A DNA stretch of 30,816 bases from Bacillota bacterium (GCA_023436765.1 JAEZHX010000021.1:1-30816), one strand, 5' to 3'. Positions 6,764 to 16,731 are shown, counted from the stretch's first letter. Notes: generated from the sequence alone by a model not told the origin. Made by a program: numbers and translations.

Positions 6764-8188
6764 CTACCTGCCTTCAGTATCTGTTATGCATAATTCTCTT
6801 TTTCTCTGTATGATAAATCCTGTTATCAGCTCCTTATTGATCAGAAAACCCCAAATCATGATTCCAATCAGGATGCATAAATTAATCAGATAGGAATGCA
6901 AAAAATATCCTATGCCTGCAATGATGAACACAGATAATAGTTGTATGCTGAGACCGACTTGCCAGGTGATTGTAATGTATTTTTTTACTGCTTTTAATCT
7001 GACCAGCAGGATTACTATGTAGGAAATAAGCGTGGAAATAGATGCCGCATATAGCCCAATTGTCTTGATTGCTACAAGATTAAAAACAAAATTAACGATG
7101 GCTCCGATTACAGTTGATATTCCGACAAACTTAGTGTCCTTGAAGCCGAAAAAAATACCTCCGTACAGAGCACAAAGAGAATTAATGAACGCCGCAACAG
7201 TCAGAATAAAGATATGTGCATAGGCATCTCCATAATTATCTCCAATCAATAGATCGAAAGTCAGACTCATACAGCAGATAATCCCTGCTGCCAGAAAGGA
7301 GAAAAGTCTTAAACATCTGTTCATCATCCTGTTGATATATTCGTCCTTATCCGGGTCATTCACGCACAAGGCCACGGATTCGGACCAGGCCAGATTGAAG
7401 ACAGAAAAAATAGTTGTATATATGGTTGGAAGCTTATTGGCGGCAGCATAGATACCATTCCTGGCACTTCCTAGAAAGATAAGAATCAGCATACGATCAG
7501 AAGCATTGGCTATCCACCAGGAAACAGCATTCGGAACAAGGGGTATGGAATAGGTCAGCATTTCCTTTAGCTCCGCTACTCTAAAGGAAGTGAAAGAAAA
7601 GATACTCCATATTTTCTCCCGAAAATAAACGATCAGACCGCCGGTAAAATTGGATATGATCAGGGCGATCAGAATGGATTCCGCCCCTAACTTAAGTCCA
7701 AGAATCAATACAATATTGACAACTAAGGAAACCAAGGTAACGCAGGTATTGCTAATGGAATATAACAGGTTATGTCCCATCCCGCGTGCTATATTCATCA
7801 TGATACTGCTAAATGCATTTGCCCATAGCGTCAAAATGAATAGCAGCAAATGAGTAATAGAAATGAAAAGATTGAATGTCAGTATAAAGCCGGTAAAAAT
7901 AACGGAATTCAACATCAGCAGCAGTATACCGCCTGTAATATAGTATCTTTGTTTCTCCCTATTATCACGATGTTCGATGATAAAACGAAACACCCCAGAT
8001 TCGACCTGAAGGGTAAGCATATAGAGCAACAGGGATATCACTGTCTGCAAGACATCCACAGTACCATAATCCTCAGGAAGCAATGCGGAGGTATATAGCG
8101 GAAGTAATAAAAATGTAAAGAGCTTGGAGCTTAATTTACCTATCGCAATGATTCCGGTATTTTTATATAACATTTTTTCTTTATCCAT
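6764..8188 (-). CDS. Wzx-type polysaccharide flippase
   Basis: About 474 residues with some 12-14 hydrophobic helices spread evenly over the chain, typical of the polysaccharide_synt/MOP exporter family. These proteins flip lipid-linked oligosaccharide units across the membrane. The N-terminus KNTGIIAIGKLSSKLFTF and the following PLYTSALLPEDYGTVD are characteristic. I choose ATG 8188 (MDKEKMLYKN), which has GGGGGA five bases upstream; the in-frame start at 8218 has no RBS and would run into the space next to the polymerase gene. It lies between the Wzy-like gene and the TagF-like gene. The assignment to flippase rather than another MOP transporter rests on the operon context. Confidence 0.88.
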   Translation of the reverse strand: MDKEKMLYKNTGIIAIGKLSSKLFTFLLLPLYTSALLPEDYGTVDVLQTVISLLLYMLTLQVESGVFRFIIEHRDNREKQRYYITGGILLLMLNSVIFTGFILTFNLFISITHLLLFILTLWANAFSSIMMNIARGMGHNLLYSISNTCVTLVSLVVNIVLILGLKLGAESILIALIISNFTGGLIVYFREKIWSIFSFTSFRVAELKEMLTYSIPLVPNAVSWWIANASDRMLILIFLGSARNGIYAAANKLPTIYTTIFSVFNLAWSESVALCVNDPDKDEYINRMMNRCLRLFSFLAAGIICCMSLTFDLLIGDNYGDAYAHIFILTVAAFINSLCALYGGIFFGFKDTKFVGISTVIGAIVNFVFNLVAIKTIGLYAASISTLISYIVILLVRLKAVKKYITITWQVGLSIQLLSVFIIAGIGYFLHSYLINLCILIGIMIWGFLINKELITGFIIQRKRELCITDTEGR

Positions 8189-8234
8189 ACTTATCCCCCA
8201 ATGCTGCAGTAGCAGCACAGTGGCCGCTTCATCA

Positions 8235-9488
8235 CTATTCTTTTACTTCTTTATTTCTTACTGCGACAAGAGGGATCAGAAGCAGTGTCACTTGAAACAC
8301 AAAATAGTTCTCCGTATTATCAGTCAGATAGGTTATAAAAGCAAAGATGATCAGGGACATATATAAGGCAGCCTCATATTTTCCCAACTTATGAAATATT
8401 TTCACGGGGACATACACAAGATTGAATAGATACCATAACATGGACCCCAGAAATCCACACTCGATATATATCTTTAAAATATCATTATGAATCGCAACAC
8501 CTGCCAGATTTCCCATTTCAAAACGGCTCATGCTAGATACTGCTTTCGATGTGCTGTATAACCCCCAGCCCAGGCTATCGTATGAAAATTTCGTTCGTTG
8601 TAAAAAATAACTAAAAATAATGTCCCTTCCCATAACATTGACTTCCTTCTTAGCCAGATATGATAGCAAATCGCCGCTATAAAGGAGGGCAACATATACG
8701 ATACATATTACCGTGCCCGCAATTCCGATATTCACCAGTGTATGTCTTCTTAATCCCTTTCTATGAATAAATAACGCAAACGCCATTGCAACTGCTATTC
8801 CCGCAAACCCTATTCGCTTTCCGCCTAAAACAAACAATACCATAAGCAGAATTATTCTGATCCAATCCCTGCTTTCTTTTTTTTTCTTAAAAAACAAATA
8901 GTAAATGATACACAATCCTAAACAGAAGGTAAGTTCATGTACTTCAAAAAAGGATGATGCAGTATTGCCCTCAGCAAGCCTGAATACTACAAGAAAGCTT
9001 CTGAGTGTATCTCCAATTCCGGTGCGGTACATTGTTAATAGGAAGATCAGAATTCCATCGGCAAGGAAGGCCGAGGTGATGCAGTCTACAGCCTTTTCCT
9101 TTAATAGGAGCCATATGCAGGAGATCATAATTAGTATACATACTTTATCCAAAACATAAGCCAAAAAACGTGTCCAGTAGGAAGCAGCAAAGTCGGAAAC
9201 TATGGGACTGCTGAACAAAGCGACTATTTCTACCAGAGCATAGATCAAAAACAGCGGCAGAAATATTCTGATATAATTTTTTTGCCTTTTGCTGATTGCA
9301 GAGTCCCTATGTTTTGATAAGGTATACACAAGCAAAACAGCTGACCCAAAGTACTTCATGTAATATATGATTTGATATAGGGTACCGCTAAGCGATGGCC
9401 ATATGATTTTTTTCTGCAGCCACAGTAATTGCAGAATGATTACTATTCCACATAACAGACGGGCTTTATTTATTTTGAAGGTTCTCAT
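8235..9488 (-). CDS. Wzy-like polysaccharide polymerase / O-antigen ligase family
   Basis: A 417-residue integral membrane protein with about 10-12 predicted helices and one longer loop between helices (roughly residues 270-345). That is the topology of Wzy polymerases and WaaL-like ligases, which have little sequence conservation. The cytosolic segment KKKKESRDW and the repeated hydrophobic stretches are plain to see; no soluble enzyme motif is present. It lies between a GT2 gene and the flippase gene, the usual place for the polymerase that joins flipped repeat units. The GAGG directly at the ATG is an imperfect RBS, with AGGAAG further upstream. A ligase role cannot be excluded, but the cluster has no other polymerase candidate. 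Confidence 0.78.
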   Translation of the reverse strand: MRTFKINKARLLCGIVIILQLLWLQKKIIWPSLSGTLYQIIYYMKYFGSAVLLVYTLSKHRDSAISKRQKNYIRIFLPLFLIYALVEIVALFSSPIVSDFAASYWTRFLAYVLDKVCILIMISCIWLLLKEKAVDCITSAFLADGILIFLLTMYRTGIGDTLRSFLVVFRLAEGNTASSFFEVHELTFCLGLCIIYYLFFKKKKESRDWIRIILLMVLFVLGGKRIGFAGIAVAMAFALFIHRKGLRRHTLVNIGIAGTVICIVYVALLYSGDLLSYLAKKEVNVMGRDIIFSYFLQRTKFSYDSLGWGLYSTSKAVSSMSRFEMGNLAGVAIHNDILKIYIECGFLGSMLWYLFNLVYVPVKIFHKLGKYEAALYMSLIIFAFITYLTDNTENYFVFQVTLLLIPLVAVRNKEVKE

Positions 9489-9535
9489 CCTCTATCACCA
9501 GTTTCTTCCTGCCGCAGTAGGTATTTAACGGCAAA

Positions 9536-10570
9536 TCATCGGGATTTCAAGACCAATAGCATATAGCAGGTGTCGTACATTTTCTTTTTCATCGCAGTTA
9601 GTATTATTTTTCTCGTCAAGGGTTCTTTCTCAGGGGCTATCTTATGAAGCACCGCCTGCAGCTCCTCATCTGAAAGTATCCTTTTTAGGGCTTCTTGTTT
9701 TACTTCCTTCCTGCAATCTGCAGCAGCAATCTGCTTCATCGCTGCAATTGTAAATGAAAGATACGGTTGCACCAGCCGCTCACGGACCGCATGATTGTAG
9801 TCCAGTGCTATCTGAAGCTCAAGGCAGCTTTGATAGAAGAGTTTAATTTTTTCATATCTATCTCTTCGGAAGATTTGAGTAAGTGATGTATCATTTTCAC
9901 AATAGCAGTACAAGGCCTCCGGTAATACCGCTGCTTTGTTCACATGCTGATATAGGACCAGTAATGAATAGACATCCTCCGATATGATTTCACGCTCAGA
10001 AACAAACCTCCAGTGATTACGCTGAATCAGCTCCATCGAATACAAGGATGCCCATGCACTCATATATAGCTGGGTTGTGATACCTGTTTTGGGGTCAGAT
10101 CCGATCAAATCCGGTAAAAAAATCTCCTGTACCTCTTTACCGATATATACTGCCTTATCCGTTCTGGGTATTTGCGTACTTATTCTCTTTCCTGTTCTGC
10201 TGAAGCGGTGAAAGCCGAAGGTGACAATATCAGCATTCTCCTTCGAAGCATGCTGATACGCCGTTTCAACCATCCCAGGTACAATATAGTCATCACTGTC
10301 AACAAAACAGATATACTTTCCCGTTGCATGTTCGATACCGGTGTTTCTTGCCATGCCGAGTCCAGCGTTCCTCTTATGAATAACGTTAATTCTACTGTCC
10401 CTTAATGCCCATTCATCGCATAGCCTAGGACAATCATCCGTTGATCCATCATCGATCAAAAGGATCTCCAGATTAGTGTACGTTTGGCTAACAACACTGT
10501 TAAGGCACCGTGCCAGATATTTTTCAACATTGTAGATTGGCAGAATCACTGATACGAGTCCCTCCTGCAT
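9536..10570 (-). CDS. Family 2 glycosyltransferase
   Basis: A GT-A fold transferase of 344 residues. The N-terminus SVILPIYNVEKYLARCLNS, the LLIDDGSTDD loop (about 37-46), NAGLGMARNTG and the metal-binding VDSDDY (about 91-96) are textbook GT2 motifs. It adds one sugar from a nucleotide-sugar donor to the lipid-linked repeat unit on the cytosolic side. The C-terminal third is helical and basic, with no membrane segment, as in EpsJ/CpsI-like enzymes. GTGAGG precedes the ATG. Donor and linkage cannot be read from the sequence. Confidence 0.92.
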   Translation of the reverse strand: MQEGLVSVILPIYNVEKYLARCLNSVVSQTYTNLEILLIDDGSTDDCPRLCDEWALRDSRINVIHKRNAGLGMARNTGIEHATGKYICFVDSDDYIVPGMVETAYQHASKENADIVTFGFHRFSRTGKRISTQIPRTDKAVYIGKEVQEIFLPDLIGSDPKTGITTQLYMSAWASLYSMELIQRNHWRFVSEREIISEDVYSLLVLYQHVNKAAVLPEALYCYCENDTSLTQIFRRDRYEKIKLFYQSCLELQIALDYNHAVRERLVQPYLSFTIAAMKQIAAADCRKEVKQEALKRILSDEELQAVLHKIAPEKEPLTRKIILTAMKKKMYDTCYMLLVLKSR

Positions 10571-10594
10571 GGCCTCACGCTCCCTACACTTATT

Positions 10595-11662
10595 TCACAT
10601 GACTATTCCACATGCTTTGAGATGGGCTTTCAGGCTTGCCCCGATGCTGTAATTCATTGATTTTTCTATTAGATATCTACTGTACTCTGTGGTGTCCCGT
10701 CTATCCGAACACCTCCTGATACATTGATATAAATCCTCCGCATCTCCCGGCTTTGCTAAAAAGCAAGGATATCTGTCTGCCAGAAATTCCACAGCTGCAC
10801 CGCTTCCCCAGGTTGCTACAATGGGTGCGCCATAAGAAGCTGCTTCATTGATGACAAGTCCCCAGCATTCCTGCCTGGAGGGCAGAATAACCATTTTGCA
10901 TTTTTGATATTCCTGCTCCAGCTGTTGTCTCTGCAAGAAGGGAATCACCTCTACATGATTGATGTCTTCTACCTTTTCCCGCTTGATAAATGACTCTGTC
11001 CGGTTTCCCATGCCAATAAATTTATAATGATGTGCCGGATCCATTTTTGCGGCCATTAAAGCAATATCCATCCCCTTATAATCAAAATACTGACCCACCA
11101 CCAGGATAGTACTGCTGTGCTTATGTGCTTCTGCATATGTAGCATGTTCCTTTAGTTCCTGATCTGTTAAGGAGCTGAAATAATATGGCACGATTTCAGC
11201 AGCTCCACTGACACTCCGCAGGGACTCCGCTGATTTCTCCCCGGGCACAAGGTATTTCTTTGCCCCCGTGAGGATACCCCTCTTCAGCTTCGTCCTGAAG
11301 CAGTTATCCTTCAGGAATATCTCCCCATCCAAACTAAGTATATAGGGAATATGTAGTAGCCGAAGCACAAGAGACGCCATCATTTGAACCGGACTGTTAT
11401 AGCAGCTGATGATTACCACATCGTATTTTGATAATATGGGCTTCAATATTCGAAAGGAAAAGGTAAATTCATTCCTTAACCTAATTCCGTTTAAGTACTC
11501 AATAGGATACCTGATTTCTTCACTTACGGCCCAGGCACCATTTCGATTGCTCGATTTTTCTCTCTCATAGAGTACTGTTAGGTCACAATACCTGGATAGC
11601 TCATTTAGTAGCCGGACTTTATAGGGTACAACGATATTGGTTAAGTATAATATCCTTTTCAT
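10595..11662 (-). CDS. Family 4 glycosyltransferase
   Basis: A 355-residue GT-B enzyme. The N-terminal acceptor domain starts MKRILYLTNIVVPYKVRLLN, a beginning common in polymer GT4 enzymes. The C-terminal donor domain has LVVGQYFDYKGMDIAL and the E-x7-E motif in PSRQECWGLVINEAASYG. It probably adds one residue of the repeat unit on the cytosolic membrane face. It ends 24 bases before the GT2 start and begins four bases after the radical SAM gene, so it is co-transcribed with both. The sugar specificity is unknown. Confidence 0.9.
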   Translation of the reverse strand: MKRILYLTNIVVPYKVRLLNELSRYCDLTVLYEREKSSNRNGAWAVSEEIRYPIEYLNGIRLRNEFTFSFRILKPILSKYDVVIISCYNSPVQMMASLVLRLLHIPYILSLDGEIFLKDNCFRTKLKRGILTGAKKYLVPGEKSAESLRSVSGAAEIVPYYFSSLTDQELKEHATYAEAHKHSSTILVVGQYFDYKGMDIALMAAKMDPAHHYKFIGMGNRTESFIKREKVEDINHVEVIPFLQRQQLEQEYQKCKMVILPSRQECWGLVINEAASYGAPIVATWGSGAAVEFLADRYPCFLAKPGDAEDLYQCIRRCSDRRDTTEYSRYLIEKSMNYSIGASLKAHLKACGIVM

Positions 11663-11666
11663 TTCG

Positions 11667-12839
11667 CTAAAGTTTCATCTGAGCTGCAATATCAGCCTCC
11701 ACGATCTCCTCACCTGACATATTCCTGAGCTGCTCCATAGATGCTTCACTCAGTCCGTTATTAGCAATGTTACAAAGATCACAGGTTGAGCAAGCATCCA
11801 GTTCTTCCTTCGTGACCTTACCATCCCGGAAGTCACGGACGATTTTATTCTCATACATACTGTATTCTGCCCTCTTCAGTAAGAGCAGGAGCTTGTGTTT
11901 TATGATCCATAGGGCAGGTTTCCATAGGTACCTATGCATAGCCGGAGAAGCGGAACCAATCATCCAACAGTTGCGATCACAGTTTCTTACCCTTTGGCGG
12001 ACCTCTTCAGCCTGAGCGCTGTTCCATAGCTCCTCCCAGGTCTGTCGCTTAAGATTGCCCATCACTTCTTTGTCCTTCGTTCCATTGCAGGGCATAACAT
12101 CTCCGTAAGGATCAATAAAGAATGTGTCAAAGCTCATATGACATGGCAGCAAACGTTTCTGGCAAAAGATATAGTTAATCAGTCCGTGATTAAAATATGC
12201 ACGGAACCATTTCTTCGGACTACCTGATTTCAATAGTTCATTAATCAGCTCCTCAAACTGCTTGGCAACCATTGGACGGTCATGAATGATATTACCCGTC
12301 TCAACAAAATAGAAGCTATTGTGAAGAGCCGCAGTAGCAAACTCCATTCCCATTTCATCGGACAGCTTATACAAGGGCACCAATTCAGAAGCATTTCTAT
12401 CTTGGACAGTCATGCCAAAGCCAATATCCCTCATACCCATCTCCATCATTTTTTTCAGTGTGATATACCCTCGGTGAAAACCATCCTCCAGACCACGGAT
12501 CTCATTATTTGTCTGTTCCAGGCCCTCTATTGAGATCCGGATACCGATATCAGGAAATTCCCTGCAGAGTTCGATGATTCGGTCTGTAAAGAACCCGTTG
12601 GTAGAAATAACGATACGATCGCTCTTTCTATAAAGCTCGCGCACCAGCTCTTTCAAATCGGTACGAATAAATGGCTCTCCACCGGTGATGTTGGTAAAAT
12701 ACATCTTCGGCAGCCTCTTCATCACTTCCGGTGATATTTCTTCTTCCGGCCTGGAAGGACATTTATAGCGGTTACACATAGAGCAACGGGCATTGCAGCG
12801 ATAGGTAACAATCACCGTTCCGTTTAATTTTTTCGCCAT
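11667..12839 (-). CDS. Radical SAM protein with C-terminal SPASM-like cysteine region
   Basis: The motif CNARCSMC (Cys15, Cys19, Cys22) gives the Cx3Cx2C ligands of the radical SAM 4Fe-4S cluster, followed by the ITGGEPFIRTDL glycine motif and ISTNGF. The C-terminal part has more Cys groups (LPCHMSFDTFF, DVMPCNG, CDRNC, CSTCDLC), as in SPASM/twitch proteins that bind extra clusters. I start at ATG 12839 (390 aa) with GGAG ten bases upstream; a TTG at 12878 in frame has no good RBS. The gene lies between two glycosyltransferase genes with tight spacing, so a role in modifying a sugar or lipid-linked unit of the polymer is likely but unproven. No RiPP precursor-like small ORF is seen next to it. 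Family certain, reaction unknown. Confidence 0.88.
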   Translation of the reverse strand: MAKKLNGTVIVTYRCNARCSMCNRYKCPSRPEEEISPEVMKRLPKMYFTNITGGEPFIRTDLKELVRELYRKSDRIVISTNGFFTDRIIELCREFPDIGIRISIEGLEQTNNEIRGLEDGFHRGYITLKKMMEMGMRDIGFGMTVQDRNASELVPLYKLSDEMGMEFATAALHNSFYFVETGNIIHDRPMVAKQFEELINELLKSGSPKKWFRAYFNHGLINYIFCQKRLLPCHMSFDTFFIDPYGDVMPCNGTKDKEVMGNLKRQTWEELWNSAQAEEVRQRVRNCDRNCWMIGSASPAMHRYLWKPALWIIKHKLLLLLKRAEYSMYENKIVRDFRDGKVTKEELDACSTCDLCNIANNGLSEASMEQLRNMSGEEIVEADIAAQMKL

Positions 12840-12902
12840 TTCTCTTATACTCCATGCCACCGCTTCACGGCGGCTCAAAAAGCCCGGTTCTTCACACTAA
12901 CC

Positions 12903-14102
12903 TTACCGGTAGATTTCCATCAGCTTATCACAATACTCAGTAATTGTAGCAAAGCTAATGTTCCTACAATTACTCCTATAGGAATTTAATTTCTCTTTAT
13001 CCTGCCACATAGACAGTATTTTGGTAATCAGGTCAGTCAGGTTACCGCTCTCAAACAGTTCACCTGTTCTGCCGGCCTCGATTAGTTCCGGGATTCCACC
13101 AATATTGGCTCCCAGAACGGGTGTGCCATACCTCTGACTTTCCATAACAGAAAACGGACAGTTTTCGTACCATTCGGAAGGATAGATGCTGAACTGCGCC
13201 TCTCTAATCAGCTGCTCCAGGGCCGCACCTTTCTGAAAGCCCAAATTCTTAATGTTAGGCACTCCGGTCATGGCCTCCTTAAGTGGACCGGTACCGGCAA
13301 ACACAAACTGTATATCTGATAATTTCCTGCAGGCTTCAATCAGCGTTGAAATTCCTTTCTCTTCAGAAAATCTCCCAAAGTAGAGAACATAATCCTTCTT
13401 CGTAGTAGGCTTCCAATCAATCTCATCAATGAAATTATGAAGTACAATGGTTTTTGCTTTATATGTAGGATTAGTATCCAGTTTTTTCTTCATAAACTCG
13501 GAACAGCATATCATACTGTCGATCTCTCTGTATGCGCCATTCCATTTCCAGAACATTGCTTCCAATGAACCGATTACAGATCTTAAGACCGAGCCATGGA
13601 TACACTTACCCTTCATGCAATTTACAAAATGACCGCTCAGGCATTTTTCGCAATTCTGATGTGTATTGGGATTATTCAACCTGTGATTTGGGCAGACCAG
13701 TTGATAGTCATGGGCCGTATATATGAGCTTACATCTATGCCCCGTTCTCTTCTTCCACCTTCTTATTTCAAGGAGAATCGATGGGGTAAGCTGATAATTA
13801 AAATTATTCAGGTGAACCACATCCGGCCGAAAGTCATCCAGCACCAGACGGAGCTTCCTTCTTGCTTCCGGAGAATAAATCGTTTTGATCGGAAGGCTAA
13901 GCTTAACAGGCATTGAACTGTCATGAAAATCCATATCGGAGGTATATGCATTCACCGTATTTCCCACAAGTCTGCCTTCATGCTCCATCCCGAAATACTG
14001 AACCTCATGCCCCTGCTTTTGTAGGAACTCACCAAGCTTGAATATATATGTTTCTGACCCTCCGTTTGGATACAAGAATTTATTAACCAGCAATATCTTC
14101 AT
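12903..14102 (-). CDS. Family 4 glycosyltransferase with Cys-rich insert
   Basis: A 399-residue GT-B enzyme. MKILLVNKFLYPNGGSETYI opens the N-terminal domain, with the glycine-rich GGSE acceptor loop. The donor domain has YFGRFSEEKGISTLIEA and the E-x7-E motif in EWYENCPFSVMESQRYG. Between about residues 130 and 165 there is a Cys-rich stretch (HDYQLVCPNH, NCEKCLSG, NCMKGKC) seen in one subgroup of GT4 enzymes, perhaps a structural metal site. AAGGA sits before the ATG, and the preceding gene stops three bases upstream. It presumably adds a sugar to the lipid-linked unit. Confidence 0.9.
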   Translation of the reverse strand: MKILLVNKFLYPNGGSETYIFKLGEFLQKQGHEVQYFGMEHEGRLVGNTVNAYTSDMDFHDSSMPVKLSLPIKTIYSPEARRKLRLVLDDFRPDVVHLNNFNYQLTPSILLEIRRWKKRTGHRCKLIYTAHDYQLVCPNHRLNNPNTHQNCEKCLSGHFVNCMKGKCIHGSVLRSVIGSLEAMFWKWNGAYREIDSMICCSEFMKKKLDTNPTYKAKTIVLHNFIDEIDWKPTTKKDYVLYFGRFSEEKGISTLIEACRKLSDIQFVFAGTGPLKEAMTGVPNIKNLGFQKGAALEQLIREAQFSIYPSEWYENCPFSVMESQRYGTPVLGANIGGIPELIEAGRTGELFESGNLTDLITKILSMWQDKEKLNSYRSNCRNISFATITEYCDKLMEIYR

Positions 14103-14105
14103 TAC

Positions 14106-15251
14106 TTATCCTTTTCTGTACAGCTTCAAAGTACGCTCTACCACATCATCCCAGTTGTATTTCTTGCAGATATAGTCAGACGCAATGCTCTTATATTTCG
14201 CCACACATTCTGATGAGTCACAAAGGCTCTGTAATTTTTTTGCCAAATCCTTCACATCACCCCTTGAGAAGGTAACAGCATTATTTTCGATTACATCTGC
14301 ACACTCCGGAACATCTGAGGTCAGACAGCAATTTCCATAGCTCATGGCTTCGAGCAAACTAATCGGCATCCCTTCTAGGTCTGACGGAAGCGTGTAAATA
14401 TATGCATTACTGTAAAGCTCCTCCAACAGTCTCCCTTCGACAAAGCCGGTAAAGATAATTCGTCTATCGCCAGCCGACTGCTTTTTCAGTTTCTTCATAA
14501 ATTCCATTGTGTCGCTGGAACCGCCTGCAATAACCAATTTTTTATCTGTAATAACCGTCCTGAAGGCTTCAATCAAATATTGAAGCCCTTTCTCCGGAAC
14601 TATTCGTCCTAGGAACAAAATAAAATCAAGTCCGTTGAGTCCGTACTTTTTCTTTATCAGATTCGCTTTCACCATCCTAGGTCTCACCACTCCGTTAGGG
14701 ATGAATTTGGTCTCCCGGCCATAGGTATCCATGAAGTATTTTCGAACACCCTCGCTCAGTACAATAATTTCATCAGCGTACCTGGCAGCACACCTTTCTC
14801 CCAGCATGATATAAGCACTGGAAAGCTTTCCCCACTTAGTTCTCCTATGATCCAGCCCGTGTATCGTTACGACGCAACGTTTTCTGAACAGCTTTGGAAG
14901 CCATAGCATGACACAAGGTCCCTCCGCGTGAAAATGAACAATATCATAATTACCGGCTGCAGCGCCAAATGCTCCTGTGACAGAGGCTGTCATTGCTGCC
15001 AAACCTTTTCTGTTAAAGGTTGGCACCGTCTTAAGTTTGATACCCTTATATTCCTTCAATCGCTTTTTATCAAATATTTTCCCGCTTACGTGGTGACCGC
15101 TACGATTTAGACATGTTACAGTATGACCAGCTTGTACCATTCTAGCGGAAAGCTCTTCCACAACAATCTCAACTCCACCCTCACGAGAGGGAATACGTTT
15201 ATGGCCCAGCATGGCAATATTTAAACTGTCATTCTTTTCGATCCTGTTCAT
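14106..15251 (-). CDS. Family 4 glycosyltransferase, DUF1972-like N-terminus
   Basis: A 381-residue GT-B enzyme. The N-terminal GHKRIPSREGGVEIVVEELS resembles the DUF1972-type GT4 enzymes found right after the initiating transferase in many capsule operons, where they add the second sugar. Later motifs are HGLDHRRTKWGKL, FLGRIVPEKGLQYLI and the E-x7-E in LEGMPISLLEAMSYG. AGGAG lies eight bases before the ATG. Its place immediately downstream of the sugar-1-phosphate transferase supports an early step in repeat-unit assembly. Donor not determinable. Confidence 0.91.
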   Translation of the reverse strand: MNRIEKNDSLNIAMLGHKRIPSREGGVEIVVEELSARMVQAGHTVTCLNRSGHHVSGKIFDKKRLKEYKGIKLKTVPTFNRKGLAAMTASVTGAFGAAAGNYDIVHFHAEGPCVMLWLPKLFRKRCVVTIHGLDHRRTKWGKLSSAYIMLGERCAARYADEIIVLSEGVRKYFMDTYGRETKFIPNGVVRPRMVKANLIKKKYGLNGLDFILFLGRIVPEKGLQYLIEAFRTVITDKKLVIAGGSSDTMEFMKKLKKQSAGDRRIIFTGFVEGRLLEELYSNAYIYTLPSDLEGMPISLLEAMSYGNCCLTSDVPECADVIENNAVTFSRGDVKDLAKKLQSLCDSSECVAKYKSIASDYICKKYNWDDVVERTLKLYRKG

Positions 15252-15283
15252 ATCCTTAACTCCTAACTAGTCTCGCAAAAATG

Positions 15284-16705
15284 CTATTTTGCCCCTTTTC
15301 CAAAAATAACAACCCAGATAGTCTTAAGAATAATCTTTATGTCCAGCTTCAGAGACCAGTTATCTATGTATTCCAGATCCAGCTTCACTACGTCCTCAAA
15401 CTCCGAGATATCACTTCGGCCGCTGACCTGCCACAACCCGGTCAAGCCCGATTTCAGTGCCAATCTCCTCTTATGCCAACCCTCATATTGAAGGAATTCC
15501 ATTTCAGTCGGGGGCCTAGTTCCAACAAGACTCATATCTCCCCTAAGAATATTAAAAAATTGCGGAAATTCATCCAAGCTGGTCTTACGAAGGAACTTTC
15601 CAACCTTTGTAATTCTGGGATCGTCCTTCATCTTAAACATCAATCCATTCATCTCATTCTTATCCATCAGCTCTGTCAGTCTTTGTTCTGCATCAGGATA
15701 CATGGAGCGGAATTTGTATATCTTGAACCGCCTTCCGTTTCTGCCGATTCTGGTCTGTGAGAAGAAGATCGGTCCAGGAGATTCAATGAAGATCATCGGT
15801 GCCAGGAACAACGTCAGAAATAAAGTCAGGATGCATCCAAGGAAGCCTCCCAGGATGTCAAACAACCTTTTAAGCTGCAGCTGATCCTCATTGAAAAGCT
15901 TTGTACTGAAGGTAAGCACATGGTAACCATTCATATCCCTTACTATCTTCTCATGCAGTTTCAGCCCAAAGGTATTAATGCTTAAATTCACGATAGCTCC
16001 CATATTTTCAAATTCCATAATGATTTTCTCCAGATTAATTTCTCGGGAATAATTTTGCGGCAAATGAATCAATACACAGTCAACCGCTTCCCCTCTGGCT
16101 ACGGTGAACATATTATCCTTGGAAGCTTTAACCTCCACACCATTAATATTATGTCCAGTCATATCCCGGTCCAGGATCGTGAAATAAGTCACCTGATAGT
16201 TCCACTCATTTTCATTGCGTATACGACCAAGTACGATCGGTGCCAGCTTGGATGTTGTGATAACCATCAATTTTGAACTAGCTTTGCTCTTTTGATAGAA
16301 GGACAGGAGACAGACCTTATAGTATTGCCTCGAAATATAGGTAACCAATGTATTCAGGAGCATAAAGCACAGGAAGAAATACCTGGAATACGTCGCTCCC
16401 TGCTGAAACAGGAACATGATAGCCGTCAGCATCGTTGATAAAAGCAGATTTAATTTCAGAACAACTAAGAATTCCTCATAGAATCCCCTCTTAAAGAATC
16501 TGCTGTAGGTATTATACATATAATAAACAACCACGTAGACTGCCAGAATAATGGTAAAGGCAAATCCGTATATATTATTCTTGAACAGATAACCTGAGAT
16601 GCTGCCAAAGCGGATCCAGGAAGCCAATAAGAAGGCTATGGTGACACTTAATAAATCTATCAGAATAAGATAACGATTTGGTAAGTCTCTGTTCCGCTGG
16701 TCCAT
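15284..16705 (-). CDS. Polyprenyl-phosphate sugar-1-phosphate transferase (initiating enzyme)
   Basis: This 473-residue membrane enzyme starts repeat-unit synthesis by moving a sugar-1-phosphate from a UDP-sugar to undecaprenyl phosphate. Four to five hydrophobic helices fill the first 120 residues, then a CoA-binding-like cytosolic domain, then a further helix (RLFDILGGFLGCILTLFLTL) and the catalytic domain. The latter has SPGPIFFSQTRIGRNGR, YKFRSM, LDEFPQFFNILRGDMSLVG, the TRP loop and LTGLWQVSGRS, all hallmarks of the WbaP/WcaJ/EpsL family. A GGGGGG tract precedes ATG 16705. It is the fourth gene of the operon, where such a transferase normally lies. Which sugar is used (glucose, galactose or a HexNAc) cannot be told. 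Confidence 0.93.
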   Translation of the reverse strand: MDQRNRDLPNRYLILIDLLSVTIAFLLASWIRFGSISGYLFKNNIYGFAFTIILAVYVVVYYMYNTYSRFFKRGFYEEFLVVLKLNLLLSTMLTAIMFLFQQGATYSRYFFLCFMLLNTLVTYISRQYYKVCLLSFYQKSKASSKLMVITTSKLAPIVLGRIRNENEWNYQVTYFTILDRDMTGHNINGVEVKASKDNMFTVARGEAVDCVLIHLPQNYSREINLEKIIMEFENMGAIVNLSINTFGLKLHEKIVRDMNGYHVLTFSTKLFNEDQLQLKRLFDILGGFLGCILTLFLTLFLAPMIFIESPGPIFFSQTRIGRNGRRFKIYKFRSMYPDAEQRLTELMDKNEMNGLMFKMKDDPRITKVGKFLRKTSLDEFPQFFNILRGDMSLVGTRPPTEMEFLQYEGWHKRRLALKSGLTGLWQVSGRSDISEFEDVVKLDLEYIDNWSLKLDIKIILKTIWVVIFGKGAK

Positions 16706-16731
16706 GATACCCCCCTGCCTTCCTACGTTTT

